Shown in pieces: positions 26,792 to 36,312 of a DNA stretch of 64,000 nt. Positions within the stretch are counted from its first letter, which is position 1, and every line of letters begins with the position of its first letter. The stretch covers positions 201,493 through 265,492 of the forward strand of contig NZ_LN876587.1 in the NCBI RefSeq assembly GCF_001282725.1, given 5' to 3'. The DNA comes from Inediibacterium massiliense (GTDB lineage: Bacteria; Bacillota; Clostridia; Peptostreptococcales; Thermotaleaceae). The position numbers were made by a program, and so were the translations under genes. The notes beneath the pieces are model-generated. The model ran no database searches. It saw only the letters and a list, made by a program, of their open reading frames with translations, and was not told the origin of the DNA.

Positions 26792-27166
26792 ATGAATATT
26801 ATCATTTCTAATTCAAATAAGGACCCTATATATTTACAAATAGTGAGTCAAATAAAAAATCAAATTATAAATGGAAATTTAAGAGAAAATGAGATGCTAC
26901 CTTCTATTAGAGGGCTTGCAAAGGAGCTACAAATTAGTGTTATTACAACAAAAAGAGCTTATGAGGAGCTAGAGAAAGAGGGATTGATCAATACAGTTTC
27001 TAGAAAGGGAACCTTTGTAGCTAGTCAAAATAAAGAACTATTAAGAGAGGCAAGAATGAGAAAAATAGAGGAAAAGCTTTTTGAAGTAGTGCAGGAGAGT
27101 AAATTTTTAGGACTTACACTAGAGGACATTGAGGAAATTCTTGAGATATTATTTAAGGAGGGGTAA
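26792..27166 (+). CDS. GntR-family repressor, YtrA type
   Basis: Short GntR regulator of 124 residues. The winged HTH is at about 10-78 (PIYLQIVSQIKNQIINGNL, LPSIRGLAKELQISVITTKRAYEELEKEGLI). It is followed by only a short helical tail, which is the mark of the YtrA subfamily, whose members control ABC exporters encoded next to them. AGGAGAGAAAGAT precedes the ATG. It overlies an operon with an ATPase 2 bases downstream. It is probably autoregulated through the 26710-26768 palindrome and may respond to cell-wall-active compounds. Confidence 0.92.
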   Translation: MNIIISNSNKDPIYLQIVSQIKNQIINGNLRENEMLPSIRGLAKELQISVITTKRAYEELEKEGLINTVSRKGTFVASQNKELLREARMRKIEEKLFEVVQESKFLGLTLEDIEEILEILFKEG

Positions 27167-27168
27167 AT

Positions 27169-28038
27169 ATGGAGCATATTTTAGAACTAAAAAATGTTAC
27201 TAAAAAATACAAGGATTTTGCATTAAATGATATATCATTTACCTTAGACAAAGGCTATATTATGGGATTTATAGGACCAAATGGTGCTGGAAAGAGTACA
27301 ACGATAAAGCTCATAATGAATCTTTTAAAAAAGGATTCTGGAGAAATAAAGATTTTTGGTTTAGATCATGTGAAGCATGAGAAGGAGATCAAACAAAGAA
27401 TAGGATTTATATATGATCAAAATTATTTTTATGATGAACTGACATTAAAGGAGATGAAAAATTCTATCTCTGGTTGTTATAAGAATTGGGATAATAATTT
27501 ATATAACCAATATATGAAAAAATTTAATTTGAAAGAAGATAGAAAGGTTAAAGAATTATCAAAGGGAATGCAGATGAAATTTAGTTTGGCTCTTGCTTTA
27601 TCTCATGATGCACAGTTGATTATCATGGATGAACCTACATCAGGATTGGATCCAGTTTTTAGGAGTGAGCTTTTGGATATATTGATGGAGATTATTCAAA
27701 ATGAGAATAAAGCAATTTTTTTCTCTACTCACATTACTACAGATTTAGAAAAAATAGCAGATTATATTACTTTTATACATGATGGAAATTTGATTTTTTC
27801 AAAGATGAAAGATGAAATTTTGGAAAACTACAAAATAGTAAAGGGAGGGAAAGAAATTTTAACTGAAAAATTAAAAGAAAATTTAATAGGAATCAAAAAT
27901 AATAAATTTGGTTTTAAAGCTTTAACAACACAAGTAAGTAAACTAAAAAAAGAGTATGGGGAAGAATTAGTTTTTGATCAAGCGACACTTGATGATATTA
28001 TGCTTTTTGCTATTAGGGGGAGTGAACAAAATGTATAA
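27169..28038 (+). CDS. ABC transporter ATPase (YtrB-like)
   Basis: ATPase of 289 residues with Walker A GPNGAGKST (about 36-44), Q-loop region IGFIYDQNYFYDELT, signature LSKGMQMK (about 131-138), Walker B LIIMDEPTSGLDP and an H-loop STHITTD. A C-terminal tail of about 70 residues follows. The signature has Lys in place of the second Gly region (LSKGM), which is common in this exporter family. It starts 2 bases after the GntR stop and overlaps the permease by 8 bases. Its substrate is unknown. Confidence 0.9.
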   Translation: MEHILELKNVTKKYKDFALNDISFTLDKGYIMGFIGPNGAGKSTTIKLIMNLLKKDSGEIKIFGLDHVKHEKEIKQRIGFIYDQNYFYDELTLKEMKNSISGCYKNWDNNLYNQYMKKFNLKEDRKVKELSKGMQMKFSLALALSHDAQLIIMDEPTSGLDPVFRSELLDILMEIIQNENKAIFFSTHITTDLEKIADYITFIHDGNLIFSKMKDEILENYKIVKGGKEILTEKLKENLIGIKNNKFGFKALTTQVSKLKKEYGEELVFDQATLDDIMLFAIRGSEQNV

Positions 28039-28702
28039 TCTGTTTGTAAAGGATTTCTATCTTATAAAAAAACGTGTGAAATTTATTATATTTTATGGTT
28101 TTATTATGTTTTTTATATTTAATGCTCAAGGAAATCATGATCATTCAATGGCGTATACTGCAGGGATTTGTATGGTTGGGTATACAATGATGATGTACAC
28201 AACGGCTTATGATGATAAAAATAATAGCGAAGTTCTTTTAAATAGCTTGCCTATTTCAAGAAGCAATATTGTACTTTCAAGATATCTTTCCATATTTATA
28301 TTTGCTGGAGTTGGTGTATTGAGCATGATGATAGCAGGTTTCATATTAAAAAGCTTTCATCTTTTACATGTAAGTAAAATGATAGAATTTGAAGATTTGT
28401 TTGGAGCAATATTTGCATTATGTTTTATTTCATTTTTATATTTACCTATATATTTTAAGTATGGATATATAAAGGCTAAAATGTTTAACTTAATACTTTT
28501 TGCCATAGCTTTTGGAGTACCTATGCTTATTGGAACCCTTTTAAAGGAAACACAAAAACCATTGTGGATAGACAAGGGAATTCAGTTTTTAAGTAATCAG
28601 ACTGATTTTGTAGTAGGGTTATTTTTTATAATGGTGATTATTACATTAGGAATAATATCTTTTGCATTTTCAATAATGATTTATAAGAGAAGGGAATTTT
28701 AA
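28031..28702 (+). CDS. ABC-2 type permease subunit
   Basis: Membrane protein of 223 residues with about six hydrophobic segments. It contains the AYDDKNNSEVLLNSLPISRSNIVLSRYLS stretch (about 58-86) common to small ABC-2 permeases next to YtrA/YtrB-type genes. I start at ATG 28031 after GGGGGAGTGAACAAA; the frame remains open further upstream inside the ATPase gene. It is the last gene of the GntR operon and should form the exporter with the upstream ATPase. Confidence 0.85.
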   Translation: MYNLFVKDFYLIKKRVKFIIFYGFIMFFIFNAQGNHDHSMAYTAGICMVGYTMMMYTTAYDDKNNSEVLLNSLPISRSNIVLSRYLSIFIFAGVGVLSMMIAGFILKSFHLLHVSKMIEFEDLFGAIFALCFISFLYLPIYFKYGYIKAKMFNLILFAIAFGVPMLIGTLLKETQKPLWIDKGIQFLSNQTDFVVGLFFIMVIITLGIISFAFSIMIYKRREF

Positions 28703-28810
28703 AAAAAGAAATAATTATGGATAAGTTTATGCCTTATAGAAATAAAGTTAAGGTTGAGAGAAAAATATTTTTTATGATAGTATAGTTAGTAGGATAGATA
28801 TAGTTAGGAG

Positions 28811-30175
28811 GTGTGTTGTGACAATACAGAGAATTGTCATGAAAAAATGAAAGTTATATTAAAAAAAGATTTAGAAGAAAGTTATGTTTTGCTAATAAGT
28901 ATGGTCAAGTGGCTTATATTGTCTGTATGTATTGGCTTGATCGTAGGTTTAGCTACATCGTTGTTTATTAAGTTAGTAGATATGAGTACGAGCTTTTCTT
29001 ATGGATTTCAATATTATTATTTATTGATACCTTTTGGATTATTTTTGAGTAGTTTTATAATATTAAAATTAGCTCCAGATGCTAAAGGACATGGAACAGA
29101 AAAAGCAATACAAGCAATTAATCAAAAAAGTGGAAAAATGAATGTAAAAATAGCTCCAGTAAAATTATTAACTACAATTATAACATTAGTTTTTGGAGGT
29201 TCAGTTGGATTAGAAGGTCCATCCACACAAATTGGAGCAAGTATAGCTTCAAAAATATCAGATTTGTTTAAACTACAAGACATAGATAGAAAAATATTGG
29301 CAATATGTGGAGTAGCTTCAGGATTTGTTGGAGTTTTTGGTGCTCCTGTAGGAGCAGCAGTTTTTGCTTCGGAAGTATTGTATATTGGTTCGTTTAATTA
29401 TGTATCATTATTTTCATCTTTAATATCAGCTTTTATAAGTTTTTCGGTAGGAAGATTTTTAGGAACAAAACCTTTAGTGACTTATTTTTTCGATATAAGT
29501 CCTTTTAGTAATAGCATAATTATTACTAGAATGATAGTATTTGGATTACTTATAGGGGTTTGTTCTGCTATATTTATAAGAATTGTAAATCTTATAGAGA
29601 AATTATTTGAGAAAATTCATATCTATCCTCCAGCTAAAGGGTTCATAGGAGGGGTGATTATTATATTGATTGTAGTAATAACAGGAACTACAGATTATCT
29701 AGGTATAGGCGGAGAGATTATACATCAAGCTGTTATGGGAGAACATGTAAGAAATACGGATTTTGTATGGAAGACAATTACTACAGCTACTACATTAGGT
29801 TCAGGGGGAAGTGGAGGAATTCTTACACCAATGCTTTATGTAGGGGCTACATTGGGGAATATATGGGCAAATATAATTCAAGGAAGTTCGACTTTTTATG
29901 CTGCAGTAGGTATGGTGGCATTCATGGCAACTTGTTCAAATACACCTTTAGCAGGAATTATTATGTGTATGGAACTTTTTGGGTCACAAGTTGGAATGTA
30001 TGCTTCTATAGTATGCGTAATAGGCTATATCATTGTTGGACATAAAAGTATTTATCCAACACAAATATTGATGAAAAGTAAAGATCCTTCACTATTTATG
30101 GATACGAATTGTGAAATATGGCAAATGGAAAATAAAATAAATAATCGTACTATTAATAAAAATTTTAGTAAATAA
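28811..30175 (+). CDS. ClC-family chloride channel/antiporter
   Basis: Membrane protein of up to 454 residues with about ten hydrophobic segments. The ClC signature GSVGLEGP is at 130-137 with the gating-type glutamate E135, and GSGGSGGILTP near 331-341 is the second ion-path motif. No CBS domains follow. The start is uncertain: GTG 28811 abuts AGGAG with no spacing, while ATG 28847 has a weaker site, giving 442 residues. It moves chloride or fluoride, perhaps with protons; the gating Glu favours Cl-/H+ exchange. It is monocistronic. Confidence 0.88.
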   Translation: MCCDNTENCHEKMKVILKKDLEESYVLLISMVKWLILSVCIGLIVGLATSLFIKLVDMSTSFSYGFQYYYLLIPFGLFLSSFIILKLAPDAKGHGTEKAIQAINQKSGKMNVKIAPVKLLTTIITLVFGGSVGLEGPSTQIGASIASKISDLFKLQDIDRKILAICGVASGFVGVFGAPVGAAVFASEVLYIGSFNYVSLFSSLISAFISFSVGRFLGTKPLVTYFFDISPFSNSIIITRMIVFGLLIGVCSAIFIRIVNLIEKLFEKIHIYPPAKGFIGGVIIILIVVITGTTDYLGIGGEIIHQAVMGEHVRNTDFVWKTITTATTLGSGGSGGILTPMLYVGATLGNIWANIIQGSSTFYAAVGMVAFMATCSNTPLAGIIMCMELFGSQVGMYASIVCVIGYIIVGHKSIYPTQILMKSKDPSLFMDTNCEIWQMENKINNRTINKNFSK

Positions 30176-30334
30176 AAAACCAAAGTTAAAGTATTATTAT
30201 ATGAAATTAAATATTTAAATGTATAATATATACTTAGACATGAGATTTTTCTATGGACTATAACTCGGTATGGGTGTTGTAGTAGCAAAGAGAAAAAAAG
30301 ATTAATATATAGAATCAATATATTTAGATCCATC

Positions 30335-30374
30335 AAGATTGTTCAATAGATATATCTGTTGAGCAATCTTTTCA
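30335..30374 (+). terminator. Terminator downstream of ClC gene
   Basis: AAGATTGTTCAA pairs with TTGAGCAATCTT (about 30335-30346 and 30358-30370), with a TTTTC tail. The region 30176-30479 otherwise shows no gene. Confidence 0.7.
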
Positions 30375-30479
30375 TTTATAAATAGGAAATTAGAGTTTCA
30401 TTTTCATATTATGTCACAAAATGATATGGATTTACGTTATAGAAGTGAATATAGATTTTAAATGAAAGGAGATGTGAAA

Positions 30480-31025
30480 ATGGAAAAAAGTAATCTTGAT
30501 GATACTTTTGATACAGGTGGTGAGGATGAGCTACGTTGTGCTATAGAGTTATATGGTTACTCCATTTTAAAATATTGTCACAACATACTTTGCGATTATT
30601 TTGAGGCTCAAGATGTTGTACAAATAACATTTATAAAAGCTTATAAAAAAAGGAAAAGCTTCAAAAGAGGAACATCTTTATCTGCATGGCTTTATCGTAT
30701 TGCATATACTACTTGTATGGATTTTTTAAGAAAGAAAAAATTATTGTTTTTTATGCCACAATATAAAACAAATAAGAATGAATTATACATAGAAGATGAT
30801 TTTATCAGAGATGATTTAAAAGCAGCACTCTTGACTTTATCTCCTAAAGATCGAGCGTTGGTATTTAGTCGGATTATAGATCAAAAAAGTTATAAAGATT
30901 TAGAAGATATTTACAATACTTCTTCTGATACATTAAGAAAAAGATATGAACGTGCAAAAAAGAAGGTAGCAAAGGTATTAAAAGAAACGAATCCATACTA
31001 TAAAGAATTGGAGGAGATCAAATGA
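30480..31025 (+). CDS. ECF-type RNA polymerase sigma factor
   Basis: Sigma-70 family protein of 181 residues from ATG 30480 (AAAGGAG 9 bases before); an upstream in-frame ATG overlaps that site. Region 2 spans about 22-90 (EAQDVVQITFIKAYKKRKSF, SLSAWLYRIAYTTCMDFLRKKK) and region 4 about 115-165 (LLTLSPKDRALVFSRIIDQKSYKDLEDIY, then a recognition helix with RKRYERAKKK). It overlaps the next gene by 4 bases (ATGA). That gene encodes a membrane anti-sigma factor, so activity should be held at the membrane until a signal arrives. Confidence 0.9.
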   Translation: MEKSNLDDTFDTGGEDELRCAIELYGYSILKYCHNILCDYFEAQDVVQITFIKAYKKRKSFKRGTSLSAWLYRIAYTTCMDFLRKKKLLFFMPQYKTNKNELYIEDDFIRDDLKAALLTLSPKDRALVFSRIIDQKSYKDLEDIYNTSSDTLRKRYERAKKKVAKVLKETNPYYKELEEIK

Positions 31026-32344
31026 ATTATGATTCTGATGAAAAAATCATAAAAGATGCTCTTAGTACTATTCATACACCTAAATATAATATGGCTATGG
31101 AAGTAGAAAAGAAAATAAATAATCCGAAAACTTACATAAACTTTAAAAGAGCGATTCCTTTAGTAGTTTGTTTATGCTTGATTTTTTCTGTGGGTGTTAT
31201 GGCAGAGACAATTCCATCTTTTCAAAAACTTTTATCTATTGTAAGTACGGATATAGGATTATTACTTCAACCAGTGAAAAAAATTAGTGAAGATCAAGGA
31301 ATAAAAATGGAAGTATTAGGAGCTATGAATGATGATGAAATGGCAGTCGTTTATTTTACAATGCAGGATCTCACAGGAAATCGAATAGATAAAACATTAG
31401 ATATTTATGAGTACTCACTAAATGGAGCCAATATGTTTAATTGTCAAATCATTAACTATGATGAAGTTACAAAAACAGCTATTTTACGTATGCAAGCAAA
31501 TGGTGGAGAAAAGCTAAATGGGAAGAAGGTAAGCTTTCGTATAGGTTCATTCCTTAGCGATAAAAAAACATTTGATAAAAGAATTGATATTTCTGATATA
31601 AAAATAGCAAATTCATCACAAAAGATACCTCTGGATATGAGTCATATTTCAGGGGGAGGAGGGACTTTATATAAAGAGTTTAAACAAAAAGGATCTATAA
31701 ATGTTTTAAAGACAGATCAAATGAATATTGCTATTCCTAAAATAGATTTTGTGCATATTTCTAATATAGGATATATTGATGGAAAACTTCATATTCAAAC
31801 CAAGTGTATAGGAGATGGAATAGATGATCATGGATATATGTATTTTGCAGATTCTTTAGGAAATCAGATAGATATGAAATCAGCTAATATTCATTTTGGA
31901 ACAGATCCAGAAGGAAATACTAAATATGGTAGTGATTATATAGAATATATTTTTGATATGGGAGATATAGAAGTTGACAAATTAAAGCTTATGGGGTATT
32001 TTGTTTCAAATGGAAATTATGTAGAAGGAAACTGGGAAACTACATTTAAAATTCAGTCTGTAGGAGAAACAAAGGAAAAAGATTGTAATATTCAATTGGA
32101 TAATGGGAGGATCAATCGTATTTGTCTATCACCCATGGGAATTACTTTATTAGGGAGAGGTGAAAGTGAAGATGTAGATGATATTACTGTTTCTGCAAAA
32201 ATGACAGACGGTAGTATTCAAACCTTTGATTCAATGATGAGTTATAGTGAAGATGAAGAAATAAAACTTAAATTTGTATCTTTTTTGCCACTTGATATTT
32301 CTAAGGTTCAATATATAATGATCAATGATACTATTATAAATTAA
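31022..32344 (+). CDS. Membrane anti-sigma factor (DUF4179-like)
   Basis: Protein of 440 residues. A short cytoplasmic part (1-42) should bind the sigma factor, one membrane segment lies at 43-62 (AIPLVVCLCLIFSVGVMAE), and a large extracytoplasmic domain follows. The first 150 residues of that domain resemble DUF4179, often seen in anti-sigma proteins of clostridia; the remainder is not recognised. It is coupled by ATGA overlap to the ECF gene. The sensed signal is unknown. Confidence 0.82.
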   Translation: MNYDSDEKIIKDALSTIHTPKYNMAMEVEKKINNPKTYINFKRAIPLVVCLCLIFSVGVMAETIPSFQKLLSIVSTDIGLLLQPVKKISEDQGIKMEVLGAMNDDEMAVVYFTMQDLTGNRIDKTLDIYEYSLNGANMFNCQIINYDEVTKTAILRMQANGGEKLNGKKVSFRIGSFLSDKKTFDKRIDISDIKIANSSQKIPLDMSHISGGGGTLYKEFKQKGSINVLKTDQMNIAIPKIDFVHISNIGYIDGKLHIQTKCIGDGIDDHGYMYFADSLGNQIDMKSANIHFGTDPEGNTKYGSDYIEYIFDMGDIEVDKLKLMGYFVSNGNYVEGNWETTFKIQSVGETKEKDCNIQLDNGRINRICLSPMGITLLGRGESEDVDDITVSAKMTDGSIQTFDSMMSYSEDEEIKLKFVSFLPLDISKVQYIMINDTIIN

Positions 32345-32380
32345 GTATCTTTCAAATTATATGTATTGGTTCAAATGGCT

Positions 32381-32414
32381 TTAAGGGAACCTAGAAGGAG
32401 GTTCCCTTAAAAAA
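32381..32414 (+). terminator. Terminator of sigma/anti-sigma operon
   Basis: TTAAGGGAACC (32381-32391) pairs with GGTTCCCTTAA (32400-32410), with an AT-rich tail. Confidence 0.7.
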
Positions 32415-32500
32415 TTTTACTATATCAATATTATTCTTAAATAGAGCATAAATTTTAATTAGGTTGTACTTTTTAAAGGTATATTTAAATTTACAGATTT

Positions 32501-33217
32501 CTATCCTAAAATCTTTTCTTTATTTATTATTTTTAACCCTTTTATAAATAGTTTATATAGGAAAAACCCTATTGTAGAGCCGATTATATTTAGAATAATA
32601 TCATCTATATCACATATTCCTAATCTAAATATGAACTGTAATACTTCTATACAACTGCTTACTAAAAAAGATATCTTAATATTTTGTCCTAGACTATTTC
32701 CTTTATTGATAACAAAAGGAAGTAAAAATCCAAAAGGCATAAATACAATCATATTTCCAAAAATATTATTAAACCATATATCGAAATTATAATGGTTAAA
32801 ATTAATAATATACATGGTAATCGTTTTAAATGGAATTGTATTTGCTAGAGCATCTTTTGGCAACATCAATCCTTCTTCCTCGCGATGATGTATATAACGA
32901 GCTACGGATCTAAAAGGATTTAGTAGATAAAACCAAGCCATTAATGAATACATGAAAAAGCAGACACAAAAGAATCTTCTAGAGAACTTATTATAGGGTT
33001 TTACTGTATTCTTTAATTCTTCACTAATAATTTGTAAATCTCCAAAGTCATTTATTGCCATATCTATAGCATTTTGCTCACTATATCCTTTTTGCATGTA
33101 TTCTTTTTTTAAAAGATTTAAATGATCTAGTAGTTCTGATTGTAAATCTTCTTTTTCGGATTTTGTACATTCTAATTTTTCTAATAGATGTTCTATGTAT
33201 TTTTCAAAATTTTCCAT
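32501..33217 (-). CDS. VanZ-like membrane protein with permease-prefix domain
   Basis: Protein of 238 residues from ATG 33217 (GAGGGGG upstream). Residues 1-75 form the helical DUF1700/permease-prefix-type domain (LEKLECTKSEKEDLQSELLDHL, GYSEQNAIDMAINDFGD). Residues 85-230 hold four or five hydrophobic segments of the VanZ type (NPFRSV, NTIPFKTI, NIFGNMIVFMPFGFLLP, CIEVLQFIFRLGICDIDDIILNIIG). It follows the PadR gene by 2 bases, as such pairs often do. VanZ proteins affect glycopeptide resistance or membrane lipids; the role here is unproven. Confidence 0.85.
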   Translation of the reverse strand: MENFEKYIEHLLEKLECTKSEKEDLQSELLDHLNLLKKEYMQKGYSEQNAIDMAINDFGDLQIISEELKNTVKPYNKFSRRFFCVCFFMYSLMAWFYLLNPFRSVARYIHHREEEGLMLPKDALANTIPFKTITMYIINFNHYNFDIWFNNIFGNMIVFMPFGFLLPFVINKGNSLGQNIKISFLVSSCIEVLQFIFRLGICDIDDIILNIIGSTIGFFLYKLFIKGLKIINKEKILG

Positions 33218-33219
33218 TC

Positions 33220-33543
33220 TTATACCCCCTCGTAACACTTTCTAACAAAGTAATCTACTTTTTTCCAGTCTTCCATCTTTCTATTTAATTCTTTTTGGCC
33301 TTCATCTGTGATTTTATAGTATTTTCTTCTACCTCCTCCTTCTGATTCTCCCCAATAAGATTGTAAGAACTTCTTATTTTCAAGCCTTTTAAGGGCAGGA
33401 TATAATGTTCCTTCTCCCATTTCATACAAATTTTCACTTTTTTCTTTTATGTTCTTGGCAATTTCATATCCATACATATCCTTGGGAGCAATCAGCGATA
33501 GTACCAATATATCTGTTATACCCTTTTTTATTTCTCGATCCAT
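33220..33543 (-). CDS. PadR-family transcriptional regulator
   Basis: Winged-helix regulator of 107 residues from ATG 33543 (GAGAAGG upstream). Motifs are KGITDILVLSLIAPKDMYGYEIAKNI and MGEGTLYPALKRLENKKFLQSYWGESEGGGRRKYYKITDEGQKEL, both PadR hallmarks. It sits first in a two-gene operon with the VanZ-like protein, which it probably regulates. An inverted TACAT/ATGTA pair at about 33580-33598 upstream could be its operator. Confidence 0.9.
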   Translation of the reverse strand: MDREIKKGITDILVLSLIAPKDMYGYEIAKNIKEKSENLYEMGEGTLYPALKRLENKKFLQSYWGESEGGGRRKYYKITDEGQKELNRKMEDWKKVDYFVRKCYEGV

Positions 33544-33741
33544 AAATTTACCTTCTCTCATTTTTAACTACATTTTAACATATAGTACATAGTAATACAA
33601 TGTATTGTTTTAAAATTAAATGTATGATCAATAAACAATTTGCATGTTACAAACGAGATATTTCTATAACTAGACAATAAAATGGAGGTCATGTAAAATA
33701 ATAACAATAAATAAAGACATTAGAATAAGAGAGGGGAAAAA

Positions 33742-34458
33742 ATGAATAAATTATTATTAGTGGAGGATGATGAAGCTTTAGCTTTAGGAATAGAGTTTAC
33801 TTTAGTAGATGAAGGTTATCAAGTGCTAAAAGCTTCAACTTTAGAGGAAGGAAAAAGTTTATTTGAAAATGAAAGCTTTGACTTAATCATATTAGATGTA
33901 AATCTTCCAGATGGAAATGGGTATGAGCTTTGTAAATATATTCGAAAAACAAGTAATGTACCTATCATATTTTTGACTGCCCTAGATGAGGAGGTAAATG
34001 TAGTACTTGGATTTGAAATAGGAGGAGATGATTATATCACAAAGCCTTTTAGAGTAAAGGAACTGATATCTAGAATAAAAGCAATTTTAAGGAGAAACTC
34101 TAAAACAGCTTTTGTGAGTAATCAATTAATCAGTGGAGATATCGTAGTAGATACATCTATGGCCCTTACTAAGAAGAATAACATAGAGATTCATCTTACG
34201 TCACAGGAATACAAGCTTCTTTTAATATTTATGTCAAAACCTAAAATTTTAATAAAAAGAGAAGAAATCCTTAAGGAATTATTAGATGGTGCAGATGTTT
34301 TTTTTGATGAAAACACTCTTTCTGTGTATATAAAAAGAATAAGAGAAAAGCTAGAAGATAATCCTAAAGATCCTAAGTATATTATTACACAAAGGGGTTT
34401 AGGTTATAAATGGAACTATGAAGTGACAAAGGAGTATAAATATGAAGGAATATTTTAA
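33742..34458 (+). CDS. OmpR-family response regulator
   Basis: Regulator of 238 residues. The receiver domain has acidic residues EDDE at 8-11, phospho-acceptor D52 (LDVNLPDGNG), T in FLTAL and K in DDYITKPFR. The C-terminal winged HTH spans about 130-228 (LTSQEYKLLLIFMSKP, YIITQRGLGYKW). GAGAGGGG precedes the ATG. It overlaps the kinase gene by 17 bases. I infer control of the ABC operon at 36.4 kb, which has a BceR-like inverted repeat upstream. Confidence 0.93.
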   Translation: MNKLLLVEDDEALALGIEFTLVDEGYQVLKASTLEEGKSLFENESFDLIILDVNLPDGNGYELCKYIRKTSNVPIIFLTALDEEVNVVLGFEIGGDDYITKPFRVKELISRIKAILRRNSKTAFVSNQLISGDIVVDTSMALTKKNNIEIHLTSQEYKLLLIFMSKPKILIKREEILKELLDGADVFFDENTLSVYIKRIREKLEDNPKDPKYIITQRGLGYKWNYEVTKEYKYEGIF

Positions 34459-35683
34459 CAATCCAGAGATTAAGAAAAGCTATATTATTTTTATGATGGT
34501 TATGGTGATATTTTTAATTGCTAATTATATAACGATACAAGTGAGTTATGAAAATATCAGAAGCGATTATATAAAGGTTTTAGGAGGAATGACAGCCAAG
34601 CTTATTGAAGAAAACCCACAGCTAGAAACTAAGATTGTTCCCCTTATGACAAGAGAATCAACTAAGGAGGAGGAAGAAAGAGGAAAGGAAATTTTAAGAC
34701 AATATGGATTAAATGAAAGCTTAGAAGTGAGTTTGTTTCCATATATAAAAGATAGTTTTAGAAATAGTATGATGAATATATTGTTGTTAGGAATTATTTT
34801 AACAGGAATTCTTTTTATACTAAACTACATACAATATGATTATTTCTATGGCAATATGAGAAGTTTTAGCATGGCTGCTAAAAAGATAGTGGAGGGAGAG
34901 TACAATTTAAAAGTCAATGAAACAAAAGAAGGAGATTTATCTAAATTGGCACAATCTTTCAATGCCATGGGAGAAGTTATTAGGGGAAATATTTTTGCAT
35001 TAAAAAAGGAAAAAAATTTTTTAGTAGAGCTTCTTTCAGATATTTCTCATCAGTTAAAAACTCCTCTTTCTACTATGATTTTATATAACGATATTATGCT
35101 GAGCAAAGATTTAACTAAGGAGCAAGAAAAGACCTTTTTAATCCATAATAGGGATCAATTAAATCGAATGAAATGGCTTATTTTAAATTTACTGAAACTT
35201 GCTAAAATAGATGCCAATGCCATTGAACTTGAAATTAAGGAACAAAGTTTAAATAAGACTATAGGGGAAGTAATAGAAATACTAGAAAATAAAGCTATAG
35301 AAAGAAATATAAAAGTAGATTTTATTTCAAGTAAAGATATAAAATTAAGTCATGATCGGTTATGGCTGCAAGAGGCTTTTGTGAATGTATTAAAAAATGG
35401 AATAGAACATGCTAAAGAAGGTAGTCATGTTGTAATAGATGTAAAGGATAATAAAGCTTATACAAAAATTACAATTCATAATAAGGGAGATATTATTTTA
35501 GAAGAAGATTTGGTTAATATTTTTAAAAGATTTTATAAAGGTACTCATTCTAAAAAAAGTGATTCTATCGGGATAGGATTGTCCTTAGCAAAGTCTATCG
35601 TTGAAAAACATGGAGGATATATTGATGTTACAAGTAAAATAGATGAAGGGACAAGCTTTATGATCACTTTTTTTAAGTTTTGA
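34442..35683 (+). CDS. Sensor histidine kinase
   Basis: Kinase of 413 residues. Membrane segments are at 13-33 and 110-130, with an extracytoplasmic region of about 75 residues between. A HAMP-type linker follows at about 135-185, then HisKA with the phospho-acceptor in SDISHQLKTPL (H203). The HATPase domain has VLKNGIEHA (N box), DSIGIGLSLAKSIVEKHGG (G box) and GTSF. It is translationally coupled to the response regulator. The moderate external domain differs from typical BceS kinases, which have almost none, so it may sense ligand directly. Confidence 0.92.
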   Translation: MKEYFNNPEIKKSYIIFMMVMVIFLIANYITIQVSYENIRSDYIKVLGGMTAKLIEENPQLETKIVPLMTRESTKEEEERGKEILRQYGLNESLEVSLFPYIKDSFRNSMMNILLLGIILTGILFILNYIQYDYFYGNMRSFSMAAKKIVEGEYNLKVNETKEGDLSKLAQSFNAMGEVIRGNIFALKKEKNFLVELLSDISHQLKTPLSTMILYNDIMLSKDLTKEQEKTFLIHNRDQLNRMKWLILNLLKLAKIDANAIELEIKEQSLNKTIGEVIEILENKAIERNIKVDFISSKDIKLSHDRLWLQEAFVNVLKNGIEHAKEGSHVVIDVKDNKAYTKITIHNKGDIILEEDLVNIFKRFYKGTHSKKSDSIGIGLSLAKSIVEKHGGYIDVTSKIDEGTSFMITFFKF

Positions 35684-35810
35684 TATTTAAATAATTTTAT
35701 AAATAAGCATCAATGAATAAAAATATAATGGTTACCTTTTGTCAGTATAAAAAGATATTCTATTTTTTAAAAAAACATGGTGCATATATGATGCTGTGAA
35801 TGATATATAG

Positions 35811-35840
35811 AAAAACCTTGGAAGTAAGCTCCAAGGTTTT
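35811..35840. terminator. Bidirectional terminator
   Basis: AAAACCTTGGA (to 35822) pairs with TCCAAGGTTTT (35830-35840), T-rich on both strands. It lies between the convergent kinase and DUF326 genes and overlaps the DUF326 stop. Confidence 0.85.
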
Positions 35841-36198
35841 ATGCCATCATTGCAAAAGCTCGACATTCTCTTGCACAATGAAAACATATTTGCGCACAAT
35901 GTTGTGATTCAGGGTCAGGAAATTTTGAACATTCTGTTCCACAAACTTCACAAATGTATGCACATAAATTAGCAAGACATTTTGAAAATACACTATTACG
36001 TGCAAGATATTTTGCCATTAAAGTACAAATATCTGCGCAATCACGTAATAATTGAAGCTGAATCACTCTTGATTGAACATCTTTTTTACATTTTAAGAAG
36101 GTGGTCATATGTTCATAATTTGCTTCACAATTCTGCACAGTCATTAATAAAGGTGAGCAGGGAGAATGAAGATTGTTATATACAAAGTTTTCAGACAT
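35839..36198 (-). CDS. Cys-rich four-helix copper-binding-type protein (DUF326)
   Basis: Small protein of 119 residues with 14 cysteines (C14, C24, C37, C54, C58, C74, C79, C83, C86, C90, C101, C105, C108, C112), many spaced CxxxC or CxxC along predicted helices. This pattern is that of the DUF326/Csp four-helix bundles that store Cu(I) through Cys. No signal peptide is seen, so it should be cytoplasmic. AAAGGAG lies 7 bases before the ATG. It is monocistronic, set between the two-component system and its probable ABC target on the opposite strand. Confidence 0.85.
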   Translation of the reverse strand: MSENFVYNNLHSPCSPLLMTVQNCEANYEHMTTFLKCKKDVQSRVIQLQLLRDCADICTLMAKYLARNSVFSKCLANLCAYICEVCGTECSKFPDPESQHCAQICFHCARECRAFAMMA

Positions 36199-36277
36199 TG
36201 AAGTTCTCCTTTCGGTATAAAATTGGCTTACAAATTTAATATATTCATTTAATAATGCAAATGTACTTTGTACAAAT

Positions 36278-36312
36278 AAAATCTATCTTACAAAAGTGTA
36301 AGATAGATTTTT
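36278..36312 (+). promoter_or_regulatory. BceR-like operator / hairpin upstream of ABC operon
   Basis: A 14-bp palindrome (arms 36278-36291 and 36297-36310, approximate ends) centres on TTACA-AAAG-TGTAA at 36288-36301. This fits the TNACA-N4-TGTAA pattern described for BceR targets. A TATAAT at 36355-36360 lies about 60 bases on. The T run after it means it could also act as a terminator. Confidence 0.55.
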
